From Lepidonotus clava (taxonomy: Eukaryota; Annelida; Polychaeta; Phyllodocida; Polynoidae), in NCBI GenBank assembly GCA_936440205.1, contig OW387150.1, positions 37,258,295 through 37,322,294 of the forward strand: 64,000 nucleotides of DNA, written 5' to 3'. The position numbers and the translations under genes are program-made. The stretch's first letter is position 1; every line of letters begins with the position of its first letter. Shown here piece after piece: positions 34,236 to 46,055 of the stretch. The notes below the pieces were generated by a model. That model worked only from the letters and a program-made list of their open reading frames with translations. It was not told the origin of the DNA and searched no databases.

Positions 34236-35437
34236 GTTACCCCTGCCCAACCCCCTGCTTTGCCTTAAAAACTCTCTCTTATCCTTTATGGCTCTCTGAT
34301 GAACATGCTAGATTTGTGACATGACCAATAGCATCGCCGGATTATGTTCTAATGTTGCAAAATACGTCACCGGCTACAAGGTCGCTGGGCTCAGGGGTCA
34401 AGCCCCTTACCTTCACAACCCATGGACAATACCCTGGATTTATACTATTTAACCTCTCAAAAGTACACTTTTATGAAATTGTCACCACCCCCCCATGAAA
34501 AGTTCTGGATATGGGCCTGGTTTCAATATGGTAAAACATATATGTAACACATTCTTTCTCTGATTCGAAAGAAATTATAAATCTTTCTAATGATATGTAA
34601 CATATCTTGATCTAACCTTAGTTTCCCATTAGTAATTTCTATAATCAACAATACAATTGACAAGTGAAATATATATCCTTTAGGGCATAGTAAATAAACT
34701 TTAGAGATTGATATGAAAATATTAGTTTGATTATTTTTTTCTTTTTTGTATCATTTTGCACCTGTTTGGTACTAGCAGCAACCTATACTATAAATAATCT
34801 AATTGGAAAAAAAGTATTCTTCATTTTGGTCTCTTCATACTATATTTTACATTATTTCTTATGCATGGGCTTATATCCAAACATAAATACCTTTGGTCAC
34901 AAATATGATTGCAACACGCATTGTAAAGACACATGACAAGGAACAAAAATACTTGGCCATTTGATAAGCGATTAGCTTAGCAAGTACCAAGTAATTCTTT
35001 ATTCTTCCATTTTATTCAATAACAACACTCCACGAATACTTCTGTTAATTAAAGGGACAGGGAACCTGGGAAATAACCATCTGTATGTAGCTGTATCTGC
35101 CCCTGATCCCCCCTGTAATGTTGATATGAAAGATGAGAATGACAGGTTTTTGGGGATGTATTCTATGCCTGATCACGTGATTATGTTATTAGCTCTAAAT
35201 AAACTTGCCTGACAACCTACCCTCCCTCTCAGTGTTGGCTGTAATCATTCAAACTTCCTTGTGAAGTGCGTTGTAGGCAGAAACATACCGCCAGCCTTAC
35301 AAGTAGGATGGAGGTTTAACGGGCAGTTATGCAGACCTTGTTAGAGGTAAATGCTACATAGTTCTAGTTCTTAGCCTGATCTCTCAACCTAGCATTTCCA
35401 GTTGCAATACTGTGTGCTGTTTATGAAGGGTTTAACA
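34236..35437. other. Non-coding sequence
   Basis: No gene seen. A stretch around 35,050-35,300 contains AATAAA and could be an old repeat tail. Confidence 0.3.
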
Positions 35438-36079
35438 TACCCAGCCAAGGCATGACGTAACGGTCACATTACGCGACCATACTTTTTTGGTTTGTCTGTT
35501 ACTTACTAAAATGTCACGTAAGTGTTACATTATTTTTCTGTGGGGTTGTGACCTAACCAAAACAGAATGTTATTATAATGTTCTGGCAAACTAAGGTCAA
35601 GATCATATTAAAACAGAATGCCATTGTGACGTTCTGATTAGGTGAGGTCTAGACCTGACTTAAACAGAACATTATTGTCAGCTCCTGACCAGGGGAGGCC
35701 CCAACCTTAACTAAACAGAACGTTATTGTGAAGTTCTGATTATGTCAGGTCTTAACCTTACCTAAACAGAAGGTTACTGTAACCATCTCATTAGGTTAGG
35801 TGTCACCCTAACCTAAACAGAATGTTATTGTGACATCCTCATTCAGTGAGGTCTCAACCACACCTAAACAGAATGTTATTATGACATTCTTATTAAGTCT
35901 CAGCCTTATAGATAACGTGACAAGAACGTTGTCACAATGTCACGTCACAACAGTTGGTTGCAGCGACGTAATTGGGAGTCATCAAAAGAACGTCGCTGTA
36001 ACTTAACAGTGTGAGGTAACAAGGACCAATCCAGAACGTTATTAGAATGTTATTAGAACGTCATATCATTGACTGGGTA
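35438..36079 (+). mobile_element. MITE, TACCCAGCCAA termini, with internal tandem repeats
   Basis: Begins TACCCAGCCAAGG and ends TTGACTGGGTA. Between about 35,530 and 35,900 a unit of 51-59 bp (CCTAAACAGAATGTTATTGTG plus a variable AGGTC end) repeats about seven times. Homologous to 37,420-37,789 over the first 100 bp (CTGTTACTTACTAA). Confidence 0.72.
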
Positions 36080-37148
36080 AACAGCCCATGCTACACCACA
36101 ACATCATTAAATTTTGCCATAAAATATTTGCCTCCTGGCTTATTCTGTAAAGACAGTTGCATGAGACAAAATTAACCATAATGATTTTGTTGACAGATTA
36201 CCTTTTAGGCATGCAAAACACAGTTTAACGGAATGGCCTTGTTCCCATAGGAACCAATGCTAAAGCCTGTCAGCCCAACTTATAATGTCCAAGCCTACTT
36301 GCCTATATAGCAGTTTGATTGGCTGGCAAACCTGTAAATTTGTCAATTAATCAAATTTGAGAAATGATAATGATTTATTTGATGATAGTGAAAAACATAG
36401 GTTTGTTCATTACAATGATCCAACTTGTGGGGACTGGGATGATTTATATGATGTATATTCTCCACCCGCTGTCCAACCCCAGGGCATACAAAATGTGGGA
36501 TGGGCTTATTGAGGATGTCAAGTCATTCTTTTTTTTCACACAAACTCAAAGTTTATGAAGTTTTGGAGGGATTGTTGATTACTTCGGTATATAGGTGAAG
36601 ATGTCTTGAATATTTTATTTAGGCCACAGATTCTTAAAAAATGAGGAAGCTATTTGTTATTTTCAAAAAAATTATTTCCAACATTTCAAGATAGTAAACT
36701 TGGATCTAAAGACCCGTAAACATGTTACACTCTCAATGAATCCAATGTATATGTAGTGAAAATGTCATGTCTTCACCTGCAACAGTAGGTGAGATATCTT
36801 GGTCAAAGAAAGAATCGTTTTATTTCCCATTATTCAGCACAACCACAAAAGCATGCACCAACTTATGGTCACATAATTTCTAAAAGTAGATTTTATTCAG
36901 TTCTGGGGTTCACTATAGGTTATCTTCCTTCCCCTCCCCAAGTAATCATACAAACTTTTTAGTCATACAAATCAGAGTAGATACAAATACGTTTTTGGTC
37001 CTTAATACTAACCATGAAAACACATAAGATGCGAGCCATTAGATGAAACCCATTAATAGATAATGAACATAAATAAATAAGATGAATACAACATTTATAT
37101 ATATATACACCTACATTCAACTAGAACTATATAACTGATAAGGATTTT

Positions 37149-37379
37149 CTAGGCTATGTCTTTTCCCCTAATATTTCTCAGATCTATTGGTGAAGAGTTC
37201 CATAGTATATATGCACAATATATTATACTCTTCATAAATTTTTGGTTATTTGCCTTGGGGGTCAGCAGAACTAAACCATCGTGCATATGTGTATGAATTG
37301 GCCTGCGATCAACCATACTAGAATCATTACAAAGAGAATGTGCATAAGTACATAGGTGAATCTTCCTTCTATTTTCCAA
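37149..37379 (-). mobile_element. LINE ORF2 C-terminal fragment (CR1/L2-like)
   Basis: On the minus strand the frame reads KSIIYCAYILWNSSPIDLRN near its end, matching the general (Y/R)xAxxLWNSLPxxLRN pattern at the C-terminus of non-LTR retrotransposon polymerases. Only this 3' piece remains; it is bordered by the MITE at 37,420. Confidence 0.55.
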
Positions 37380-37419
37380 CGTAAAAATGTCTTTGAAAAA
37401 GTGAGCCCTGCAAGTTGTT

Positions 37420-37789
37420 TACCCAGCCAAGCTGCGACATAACAGAAATGTTCTGCAACCATATTTTTTTAGTCAGTCTGTTACTTACTAAGATGGCACG
37501 TAACAATTACGTTATTGATGGTGAGGTTGAAACCTCACCAAATCAGAACGTTATTACAACGTTATTTTTTGGTGAGGTTAGGACGAAGCCAAAACAGAAT
37601 GTTATAAGAACGTCCTGATTAGGTTGAAGAATGTAACCAGAACGTTATAATAACGTTGCAGTGACACGTCACAACAGTACGTTGCAGCAACGTTATTGGA
37701 AGCCATTAAAATAACGTAACAAGAACCAGTACAGAACCAAACAGAACATTGCTGCAAGGTTATAATAGCGTTACATGCTTGCCTGGGTA
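37420..37789 (+). mobile_element. MITE, TACCCAGCCAA family, short form
   Basis: Starts TACCCAGCCAAGCTG, ends GCTTGCCTGGGTA. Interior rich in AACGTTATTA-type palindromes. Same family as 35,438-36,079 but without its long tandem block. Confidence 0.7.
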
Positions 37790-38780
37790 TCTATCATTAA
37801 TATACTAAGCAGTTTTGTTAAAATGCATCTCCCCTTAACATGCCAACATACTGAGAGGAGTATAACCTTTAAGGTAAAACCTGTGTTCAAAAAGTGTGAA
37901 CAGTCAGCTGATGCCGAGCTGACTCAGTGTGATAATCCTTTCCGGACGACCTAGAAATCTATGTCTTGCAATTCTGCAAACTAGCACGTGATAATATGTA
38001 CTCTCTACAGCACAAATTAAATGCTGAATTTTAGTGGATACATAGATTGCAAAATCAAATACTGATAGACCTAAACGCCATTGACAACAACTACTAAGAT
38101 CTGTCCCTCTGGAGGACAATACCTATTGTTTCGTTCATACAATGACTTAACCAGTCATCACACCTAGCATTTTTCATGTATCCCTAAAGGATTGAATTAG
38201 CCACACTGCCACACTGAACCACATAAGCACCACATCCGGATTTACTGATATCCCAAGTGAATCCCCAGACCGCGGAAGACGGGGAACTCTCACAACATAA
38301 CTACAGGTCATTACATGTTGCCCATGTCAAATTGAAGACCTACTACAAAAAAATGAGGAACTAATCTATATTGTTACTTCACCCTGTGGAGAAGTGTGGC
38401 CCCTGCCACCTCCACTTTTCACTTATGAACCAACTTCGCCCATGCCCCAACTGTCAGTTAAAGGCATACTACCCCCGGTAGAGCTGGACTGTATCATGAA
38501 TGATGATGCACATCTCCTACCTGTGTTGGATTTGTAAAAATAAACCTCTGCAAAGTGAGTGTCTACGTTTGGATTTGAACAACCCGAACGGAGAATCACC
38601 TTTATCCTTGGCTAGCAACGAACGAAGAATATTAACTAATCACGACCAACAATATGAACTCAAATAGCCTTTATTGGTTCCCACTATGAACATTAACTTA
38701 TGACAACACTCTGGTTTACTACTTCTGTTGAGCAAACAACTACATTAAATAACACGTATATAAACAACAAAACCTCCACA
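37790..38780. other. Non-coding sequence
   Basis: No supported gene. An AATAAACCTCTGC stretch near 38,540 could be the tail of an old repeat. Confidence 0.3.
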
Positions 38781-38847
38781 GGGGCCTTCCATTAAGTATG
38801 TATGCATCAAGGGGGCGGGGGTGCATATGCACTAAATGGAAGGCCCC
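38781..38847. mobile_element. Short hairpin MITE, GGGGCCTTCCATT termini
   Basis: GGGGCCTTCCATTAAGT on the left and ACTAAATGGAAGGCCCC on the right form inverted arms, with inner ATGCA/TGCAT pairing around a G-rich loop. 67 bp. Confidence 0.7.
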
Positions 38848-40235
38848 ACAATCTACAAACTAGGACTAAAGTGTCATGCCCCATTTCCTCAGATATTGAG
38901 GAGTGGTCTGCACGCCTCTCCCCATGGCTCATATTTCTACTAAGAGGGGGATCCAGGCTTAGAGCTGTACTCCAACATATGATTTTACGCCTGATTCCCA
39001 AAATTGCCAGTGCGAATAACAGCTAATTATAGAGGTTTTATATATCATTAGAATGCATTTTCCATTTTCTTTCAAATGGCGTGTAAAGTGTTTGAGTTTC
39101 TTTAATTTCTTATGAACATTTTAAAATAACCAAAGTTTTGGTTGTAGAAATCACCTAGTTGAATGCAGGCTTAAGATAGAAAGGTGTATAGTATGGCCTG
39201 GTGTCGTAAAAGTGGTTTTATGTGAACTTCCCTCAAAAGATATGTATTTCAATAGAACGTAGTTGAGGTCACAAACATCACAGCTTGTTTTCCACAAAAC
39301 AGGGATCTGAAGTCAAATATGGACCTTTGCTGCAAGAAGAATAAAGGGGGCAAAGCAATTCGATTAAAGAAAAAACTACCGAACTACTAAGGACAAACAG
39401 TACCAGGAAAAAGATGTATGACTTTTTCTAATGGTCTAAACAGTGTCACTCAAAACTGAATAGGATCACTGATATGTCCTTACACAGGTGTTTCAGACTA
39501 GGAGGATTAAGTTTAAGTCTATGTCTTAGATATCAAATTATAAAATTTAAAAATGACAGAAATGTGGGATCACAAGTCGCAAAAGTCACCATAGTCAAGT
39601 CGAAAAAGATTATTTGAGACAGTAAATCTTTGAGTTACTACATAATATAACCCCCCTTATAAAAAAAAAACACTTCTCAGGCTGCCATGGTTTTATAATT
39701 GTTCCAGTCGCACAGCATCCTTTGGACCCGCTGCAACACAGCTGGGGATGGTTAGGCCATAGTCACTTTTCTTTGTTGATTGCAAGAGCCCTGTTGACCT
39801 TTCCTAAAGAAGGTTGACGAATAGTTGGTCATGATTGTGGTTTTGTGTAAACAATCACATAGGATAATGTTTTTTATCAACTAAATTTAGAGGTTTTTGC
39901 CTCCTGTATTGGAATTATTGTATTTCTTTGCTGTGAAACACAATTCTTAATATTGGTATCTGCACATTCTGGTAGGACCGTGACCTGTCATATCCCTGTA
40001 GATTATTTATAGTCCTGCTACACATCCAATTTAAGAAACTGCTGTGTCGTGCTATTTACTTTAAAGGTCTAGATCCATTCTTGTAACAATGCACATAGTC
40101 TGACTCTGTTTCAAGGTGCTTAGATTTTTCAGGGTAATTACCTGGTTTTCTCATTGATTTTTAACTTCATCTGTTTGGGCAATCATAATATGTTATATCT
40201 CATGATTTTTTTTCAGTTCCTTTTGGAAATACAAC
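38848..40235. other. Non-coding sequence
   Basis: AT-rich; no coding exon or structured repeat recognised. Confidence 0.35.
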
Positions 40236-40805
40236 ATTGTGCACAAAGGTAGTTAGTAAAACACCTTGTGCATGTCATCAATTGTATATGAATGAAGTAA
40301 AGGAATGGTCACCAGACTATAAGGGAAAATATCAGTTCAAAAGTTTTCGAAATTATACGAGTAACTACGTTACATAATGTAAATACAGCATGGACTTCTG
40401 GTAGGTGTAAATATACCTGTTCAGCTATAGCAGACAGGTTGCATCTCCTAGCGAGTACCACTGCTCGGGGTAAAATCAATAACTAGACTGATATAAAGGT
40501 GGGGACCTATGGTAAAGCGGAGAACATTACTAGATACCGTTTGGAACAGTACGAGTCTTGAGGATTCGGGGGTTTGGATAGGATGACTAGCATCGTTGCA
40601 TGAACGCGTGAGGCCAAGCGGACTCTGTGGAGGAAACTTGCCTCAGTGAACTGTGATTGTCAACCTAGGATTTATAGGATACAACTACACTGGCAATTGT
40701 ATGCAATTAAAATATCCACCAATAAACCTGAGTCTCAGCTAAGCATTGTTTGTGTCATGGATATGAGCGCCCATCACGTTAAACAAGACCACTACTTGAC
40801 TAGCC
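40236..40805 (+). mobile_element. Solo-LTR-like fossil (2), same family as 31,738
   Basis: Shares TGCACAAAGGTAG near the start, GGATTCGG, CACCAATAAAC, GAGCGCCCAT and ACTTGACTAGC with the other copy. The two are clearly diverged, so they are more likely separate old insertions than the two ends of one element. Confidence 0.45.
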
Positions 40806-41118
40806 GATATAAAGAAAATTAACTAAGACGGTTCGACTAAAAAACAGAAACAGTTTCCCCATTATTAAGTAATACCCATAACAAACAACAAGTGTTCAAT
40901 TGAATATTTTATTTGAATATTTCTTTGTGAATTTATTTTGGTGTGAATTTATGTACCTTAAGACAGTGACAAAGATCAGATCTTGTGTTGGTTTAGCAAG
41001 CGACTACAACAGAGTTAGTCGATGAGGTCTTCATCTCTCACCCACCTATTAATAATCAGACAAGTCTCATGCGTAGTTGTTGATACTGATAGTTTATGAA
41101 TCCTAAAATGCTAAAGGA

Positions 41119-41726
41119 TTGAGTGATAAAAACTGTTTACTCATTAACATTTTGGTTGGTGAGGTGTCCCCGAAAACCTTAAGTGTTTTTTCAGTGCGCA
41201 ACACTATTTTAGCCTACCAAGAATTTTGGTCATTTGTATCAAACAGGGGTTCCACTAGGAGGCACGAAAGTAAAATGTTGTGCAGCAGCACATGTAATAA
41301 AAAAACTAAATGTAACTGACTCCTCCATGCTGCCACAATGTCTGGCAACAAAAAACGTTGTTTCTTAGGTATTGCCTCAGAACATGCCAACATATCAGAC
41401 AGAATTGACCTATTTTTTGCCAGCCAAGAAAAGCTTAAGGTGTTAAACCCTACAAGTTGGTCAGAAAAGTATATAATCAGTTGCTGTGTGCTGACCACTG
41501 TGCAAGACATCAGAGGAATGATTACAGAACATTTGTAAATGCCCAGCAACAATATATGTTAGATATTGTTGGCCTGTCGATGAGGAGTTGTCTGCCTGTT
41601 GAGGGCATTTTTCTCAAAACAGGACACCAAGTTTTATCATTTGGCACGGATAATGATTGCCTCCCAATTATATGGTCAATAATATATCAAAAAAGAAATC
41701 ACTTCTTTGTCAATCTTGAAAGGTAA
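41119..41726 (+). other. Open-frame-rich segment of unknown origin
   Basis: Overlapping + strand frames of 66 to 89 codons (for example one starting MSGNKKRCFLGIASEH at 41,338 and one ending NHFFVNLER at 41,726) have balanced amino-acid composition, unusual in this AT-rich stretch. I do not recognise any family. It may be a decayed retrocopy or element fragment; no function is proposed. Confidence 0.25.
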
Positions 41727-43071
41727 TAACAAATAGAAAGAGCTGGAATGTAACATGATAATAACCCTTTAAGCACGATTAGCCTTATATCACTGGTTTC
41801 CCTGATGTTCAAAGGTCTAATGTAAATCTTGCCCACTCTATTGAAGCATTAAATTATCATTGAATTCTTCCCCAATCTAAGGGTCTTAGTAAGAGTCGGG
41901 TTGCAGGAATACTGCAACAAGAATGCACAGAATTGCAATTTACATCCAACATATTGCTTGTTTCTTTGCCTTATCATGACTTTCAAGATAATGATCTATT
42001 ATAAAAACAATAATTTCTAATCACACAGATGAGTCTTTTAATTCTATAAAAGGGATAACGGACTGTTTAACCACAATTCTAAATCCATTACAGGTTGGCC
42101 CAATGCAAGAAGATCCCATTAAAACTATAAAATACAGATGTCGCCTTGCTTATTTCTGAGTGAGATGATAAAAAAGATAATGTCCTTAACTATAGAAGTC
42201 TATGGGGAGAATATACTTAGCGATATTTAACTGAATGTAGAATGTTTAAGATCCATTTCAGCCTCACCAAATTATAGGAATATGTACCTTAGGTCTATCA
42301 CAAATTGATGTAATGTAATTTAATCACTGGTAGCTGGAAAAACTTAATAAGTGATTATTTCTGTATAATCTTTTGTAACTCTGCCTTATCTATTTCGCTG
42401 AATTTTGTGTTAAAATTTTATTTCAGAACCAATCCCTTCTCATGTCTAAAGAAGGATTTTTAATTTTTGAGGCATTTCACCTTTGCCATTAGGGGGCTCA
42501 TGTGTGCCTGATTCATTTAACATCAATTACCCTTTCAATTATCATACAGATTTTCTTATTTTCTTATTTTTTCATTTTAGGTCAAATGTTATCAATTTAT
42601 TATTTGAAATTTTAAGATTTGAGGAATTTAAAATTTTGCCACCAGGGTGCACAGCTGTGAACAGTATGTTATCCCTTTAAAGATGCTTATGATGCTCCTA
42701 TTTTGAATGTACCCTTTCCTAAAATGAATTGAACACTACTTATTGTTTATGGTTTATGGTTATCAGGGAATACTAGTTCTTACTTCCTATACTTCGTGGG
42801 CAGTCTCTCTTAGCATTTAGTTATCGCTAGCCAGTGGTAGAAGCTATCTCCAATCGGGTGGTTCAGATCCAAAATGCAGACAACGCTTTGCAGTGGTCAA
42901 GTCTATTGAGGAGTATCACAATGCATCATAACGCTTATATAATTCACAATGAGTATGATATCCATAAGACCAGGTACCGTTCATAGACCTCAGATGCAAG
43001 CTTCCCTATCGCTAGTCCGCCTGTCTCCTAATAGCCTCACAGCATGATGTAGTTCACTTCCTGGTCACCAG
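41727..43071. other. Non-coding sequence
   Basis: AT-rich without gene signal. Confidence 0.35.
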
Positions 43072-43713
43072 CAGCCCGTTGCACACTGGGTTTCCTAGCA
43101 AAGAAAATAATATTATTAGGGAAACAACTCATTGTTGCATAATAAACTATTTGCAAATATTTTCGTAACAAAGATCGTTTTGCAACAAATTTTCTTGTAG
43201 ATTAAGAATGCCCTCAAAGAGCTGTAACTTTTACTGATTTTTTTCTCTTTTTATACCAATTTACATAATTCCATTACATTCATCAGAACCAGTGGCCCGT
43301 TGCACAATGGGTTTCGTAACAACGAAAATAATTTTATTAACGAAATTAATATTTTCGTAATAACGATGGTTTATACACATTGTTTTTCTATATTTAGAAT
43401 GCAGCCAGAGAGCTGTAACTTTTATTGATTTGTCTCTAATTTTTTCCCTTTTTACATCAATTTACAGAATTCAATTTCATTCATTAGAACCAGAGATTTT
43501 ACTATGTTTGTAAAATCGTAACAACGATATCTTTGTTAAAGATATCTTTGTTTGATCCTAACAACGAAATTCTATTGTGCAACGGGCCACAGAGATTTTT
43601 ACTATTTTCATATCAAGGACAATTTTACAAAGAAGCATTTCCCTGTTAAGCAAAAGTTTGTTATGCTATATTAATTTGATCCTCACAAGGAAATTCTATT
43701 GTGCATCGGGCCA
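43072..43713 (+). mobile_element. MITE, TGGCCCGTTGCA family, host of a nested insertion
   Basis: Left end CAGCCCGTTGCACACTGGG, right end ATTGTGCATCGGGCCA; CAG at 43,069-43,071 and 43,714-43,716 is the target duplication. Removing the inner element (43,293-43,589) and one CAG rejoins AACCAGAGATTTTTACT, which matches AACCAGAGATTTTACT inside the inner copy. Confidence 0.8.
43293..43589 (+). mobile_element. MITE, TGGCCCGTTGCACAAT family, nested in a relative
   Basis: Perfect outer 16 bp: TGGCCCGTTGCACAAT and inverse ATTGTGCAACGGGCCA. CAG flanks at 43,290-43,292 and 43,590-43,592. Contains AAAGATATCTTTG palindromes. The intact termini suggest it is younger than its host element. Confidence 0.85.
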
Positions 43714-44176
43714 CAGATGTCATCATGGACTGAATGCATCCTACTACCAAACTCCCAGATCCTTAAGACCTGAATTGATCCAAATGTATATTTTCTCTGC
43801 CCAATGTCGGCTTATCACCGTCCCTTTACACTAACAGTTATTGTCCCATGACAATTCTGCCGCTGGTAGATCAGACCATCCTGTTGCTACTAGGATACAG
43901 GATGTCTCACCTCTCAATGTGTATAGCTTTTTTTAAACTCACCCTAAATTTCAAATATTTCCACTAAATTTAAGATTATTTCGCAGTCTGGCCACTTTAC
44001 CTTCAATCTTCAATTCTAGAAGAATGATACTATTTGCTATTAATTAAATGCACGAGGTACTAAATATGACCTCAGTGCAAAATTGTTTAAAAAAGGGTAT
44101 TATATAGAGGTTAAACCATTTTAAATGAGTCTCCTGCAAATAAAAGAAATATAAGTATGTTCTCTGCTTACAAGAG

Positions 44177-44323
44177 TGTTTTAAAGCAAGATTAAAACAA
44201 GAAATGTCTAAGCCAAAAAGCCCTTATTGTGTAGTTGCTAAATTGTGGAACTCACTACCAGCTGATGTTCAAGGTTTAGCCTTAAAACTCCAATATAAAA
44301 GGGCCATTGAAGAACTCTTATAA
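44177..44323 (+). mobile_element. LINE ORF2 C-terminal fragment
   Basis: The frame reads CVVAKLWNSLPADVQG and ends with TAA at 44,321-44,323. LWNSLPADV is the characteristic C-terminal motif of CR1/L2-type non-LTR polymerases. A 3' UTR-like tail follows. The rest of the element is missing. Confidence 0.65.
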
Positions 44324-44592
44324 TACCAGACAGTTTTATCTATGCCATAACCGTTGGCAACCTTTGTGAACCCAAATCATACATGACTGGTGAAATCTAG
44401 ATGCTGAAACCAGCTATAGATGAAGCAATTAGACTTTATGTCCACATGTATTTCTTAATACCTATGTGTTCTATTCTGTGTATTTTACAGAAAATAAGTT
44501 ATTGTAATAAGTATGGTTGATAAAAATAAGTACTAGAATGAAATGAAAAACAAACTATTATGTATGATTTCATGTCAGAAATAAATAAATTG

Positions 44593-44636
44593 CCACCCCT
44601 CCCCCCCCCCCAAAAAAAAAAAAAAAAAAAAAAATC
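44593..44636 (+). repeat. Poly-C/poly-A tract
   Basis: A run of about 10 C followed by over 20 A; simple sequence. Confidence 0.9.
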
Positions 44637-45115
44637 CTCATTTACCAACAATCTACCTCACATGTCCCATAATAATCCCATACTTCCTCCTTCTTCGTTC
44701 CAACTCTTTCCAGCACTTTACCTACACATACAATCCTCAATCCTTAATCATTTATACCCAACACCCACACCCTTTTTCTTTTCTTTTACATTTTACTGCT
44801 ATAGGGCAGTTTCAAAAAAGAAATTATCAAAACCTACTATAATTATTATAATTGTATTTCACATAAAACTCTTAATATTGATAAACTTTTATTTCTCAGC
44901 CAAGCCCTATTTCTCCTTTTGCCAGGATGACGTAATGAACATAGTTATTTAACAATTGTCAACGCTTTAGGCATCCCTCAGTTGTGTTCTATTATTTGTA
45001 AGTTTTGGGCCAAGGTGCCTTGATATTGAATTTATTGGAAAATTACATTTTGGAAGAAGAGCATGCTTATGAAGTTTTTTTATTTTTCAGATGGCCTGTG
45101 TGATATAGAACGAAT

Positions 45116-46055
45116 ATGAGACTCATCCAGGTAGTTATCCTCACCACCCTTGTTATAACAAGGATGGTGATCCCTATCCAATCAATCATTTTTCCAATGC
45201 CTCCACTTACCACCCCAACTGACACCTCAATGTCTACGGCTACCAGCCCAACTGACACCTCAATGTCTACTGCTACCAGCCCAACTGACACATCAATGTC
45301 TACGCCTACCAGCCCAACTGACACGTCAATGTCTACAGCCACCAGCCCAACTGACATGTCAATGTCTACACCTACCAGCCCACCTGACACGTCAATGTCT
45401 ACAACTACCATCCCAACTGACACGTCAATGTCTACAGCTACCAGCCCAACTGACACATCAATGTCTACGGCTACCAGCCCAACTGACACATCAATGTCTA
45501 CAGAGACCAACCCAACTGACATGTCAATGTCTATGACTACCAGCCCAACTGAAACATCAATGTCTACAGCTACCAGCCCAACTGACACATCAATGTCTAC
45601 AGCTACCAGCCTGACTGACACATCAATGTCTACGACTACCAGCCCAACTGACACATCAATGTCTACAGCTACCAGCCCGACTGACACATCAATGTCTACA
45701 GCTACCAGCCCGACTGACACATCAATGTCTACAGCTACCAGCCCAACTGACACCTCAATGTCTATGGCTACCAGCCAAACTGACATGTCAATGTCTACAG
45801 CTACCAGCCCAACTGACATGTCAATGTCTACAGCTACCAGCCCAACTGACAGGTCAATGTCTACGGCTAGCAGTCCAACTGACATGACAATGTCTACGAC
45901 TACCAGCCCAGCTGACACTGAAACCCCAACCATGGTAGCAAGTACAACGGCAGTTACCTCATCTGAAAACCCAACTACCCCGTCAACGATGCAGGATGAT
46001 TCAACAACTGCAATTACAACAACTACAACTACAGCTGCACCACAAACGGGTTTCT
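45116..46055 (+). CDS. Mucin gene exon 1: signal-like start and Ser/Thr repeats
   Basis: Starts MRLIQVVILTTLVITRMV, hydrophobic but with an internal Arg, so secretion signal is plausible rather than sure. An in-frame TGA at 45,101-45,103 rules out a longer start in this exon. The repeat block follows, then a Thr-rich tail ending AAPQTGF with one base of a split Tyr codon; donor gtatgt. Confidence 0.7.

Noticed and set aside
45215-45907. CRISPR-like direct repeats (also considered for the other minisatellites)
   Set aside because: Units are contiguous without unique spacers and the window is eukaryotic.
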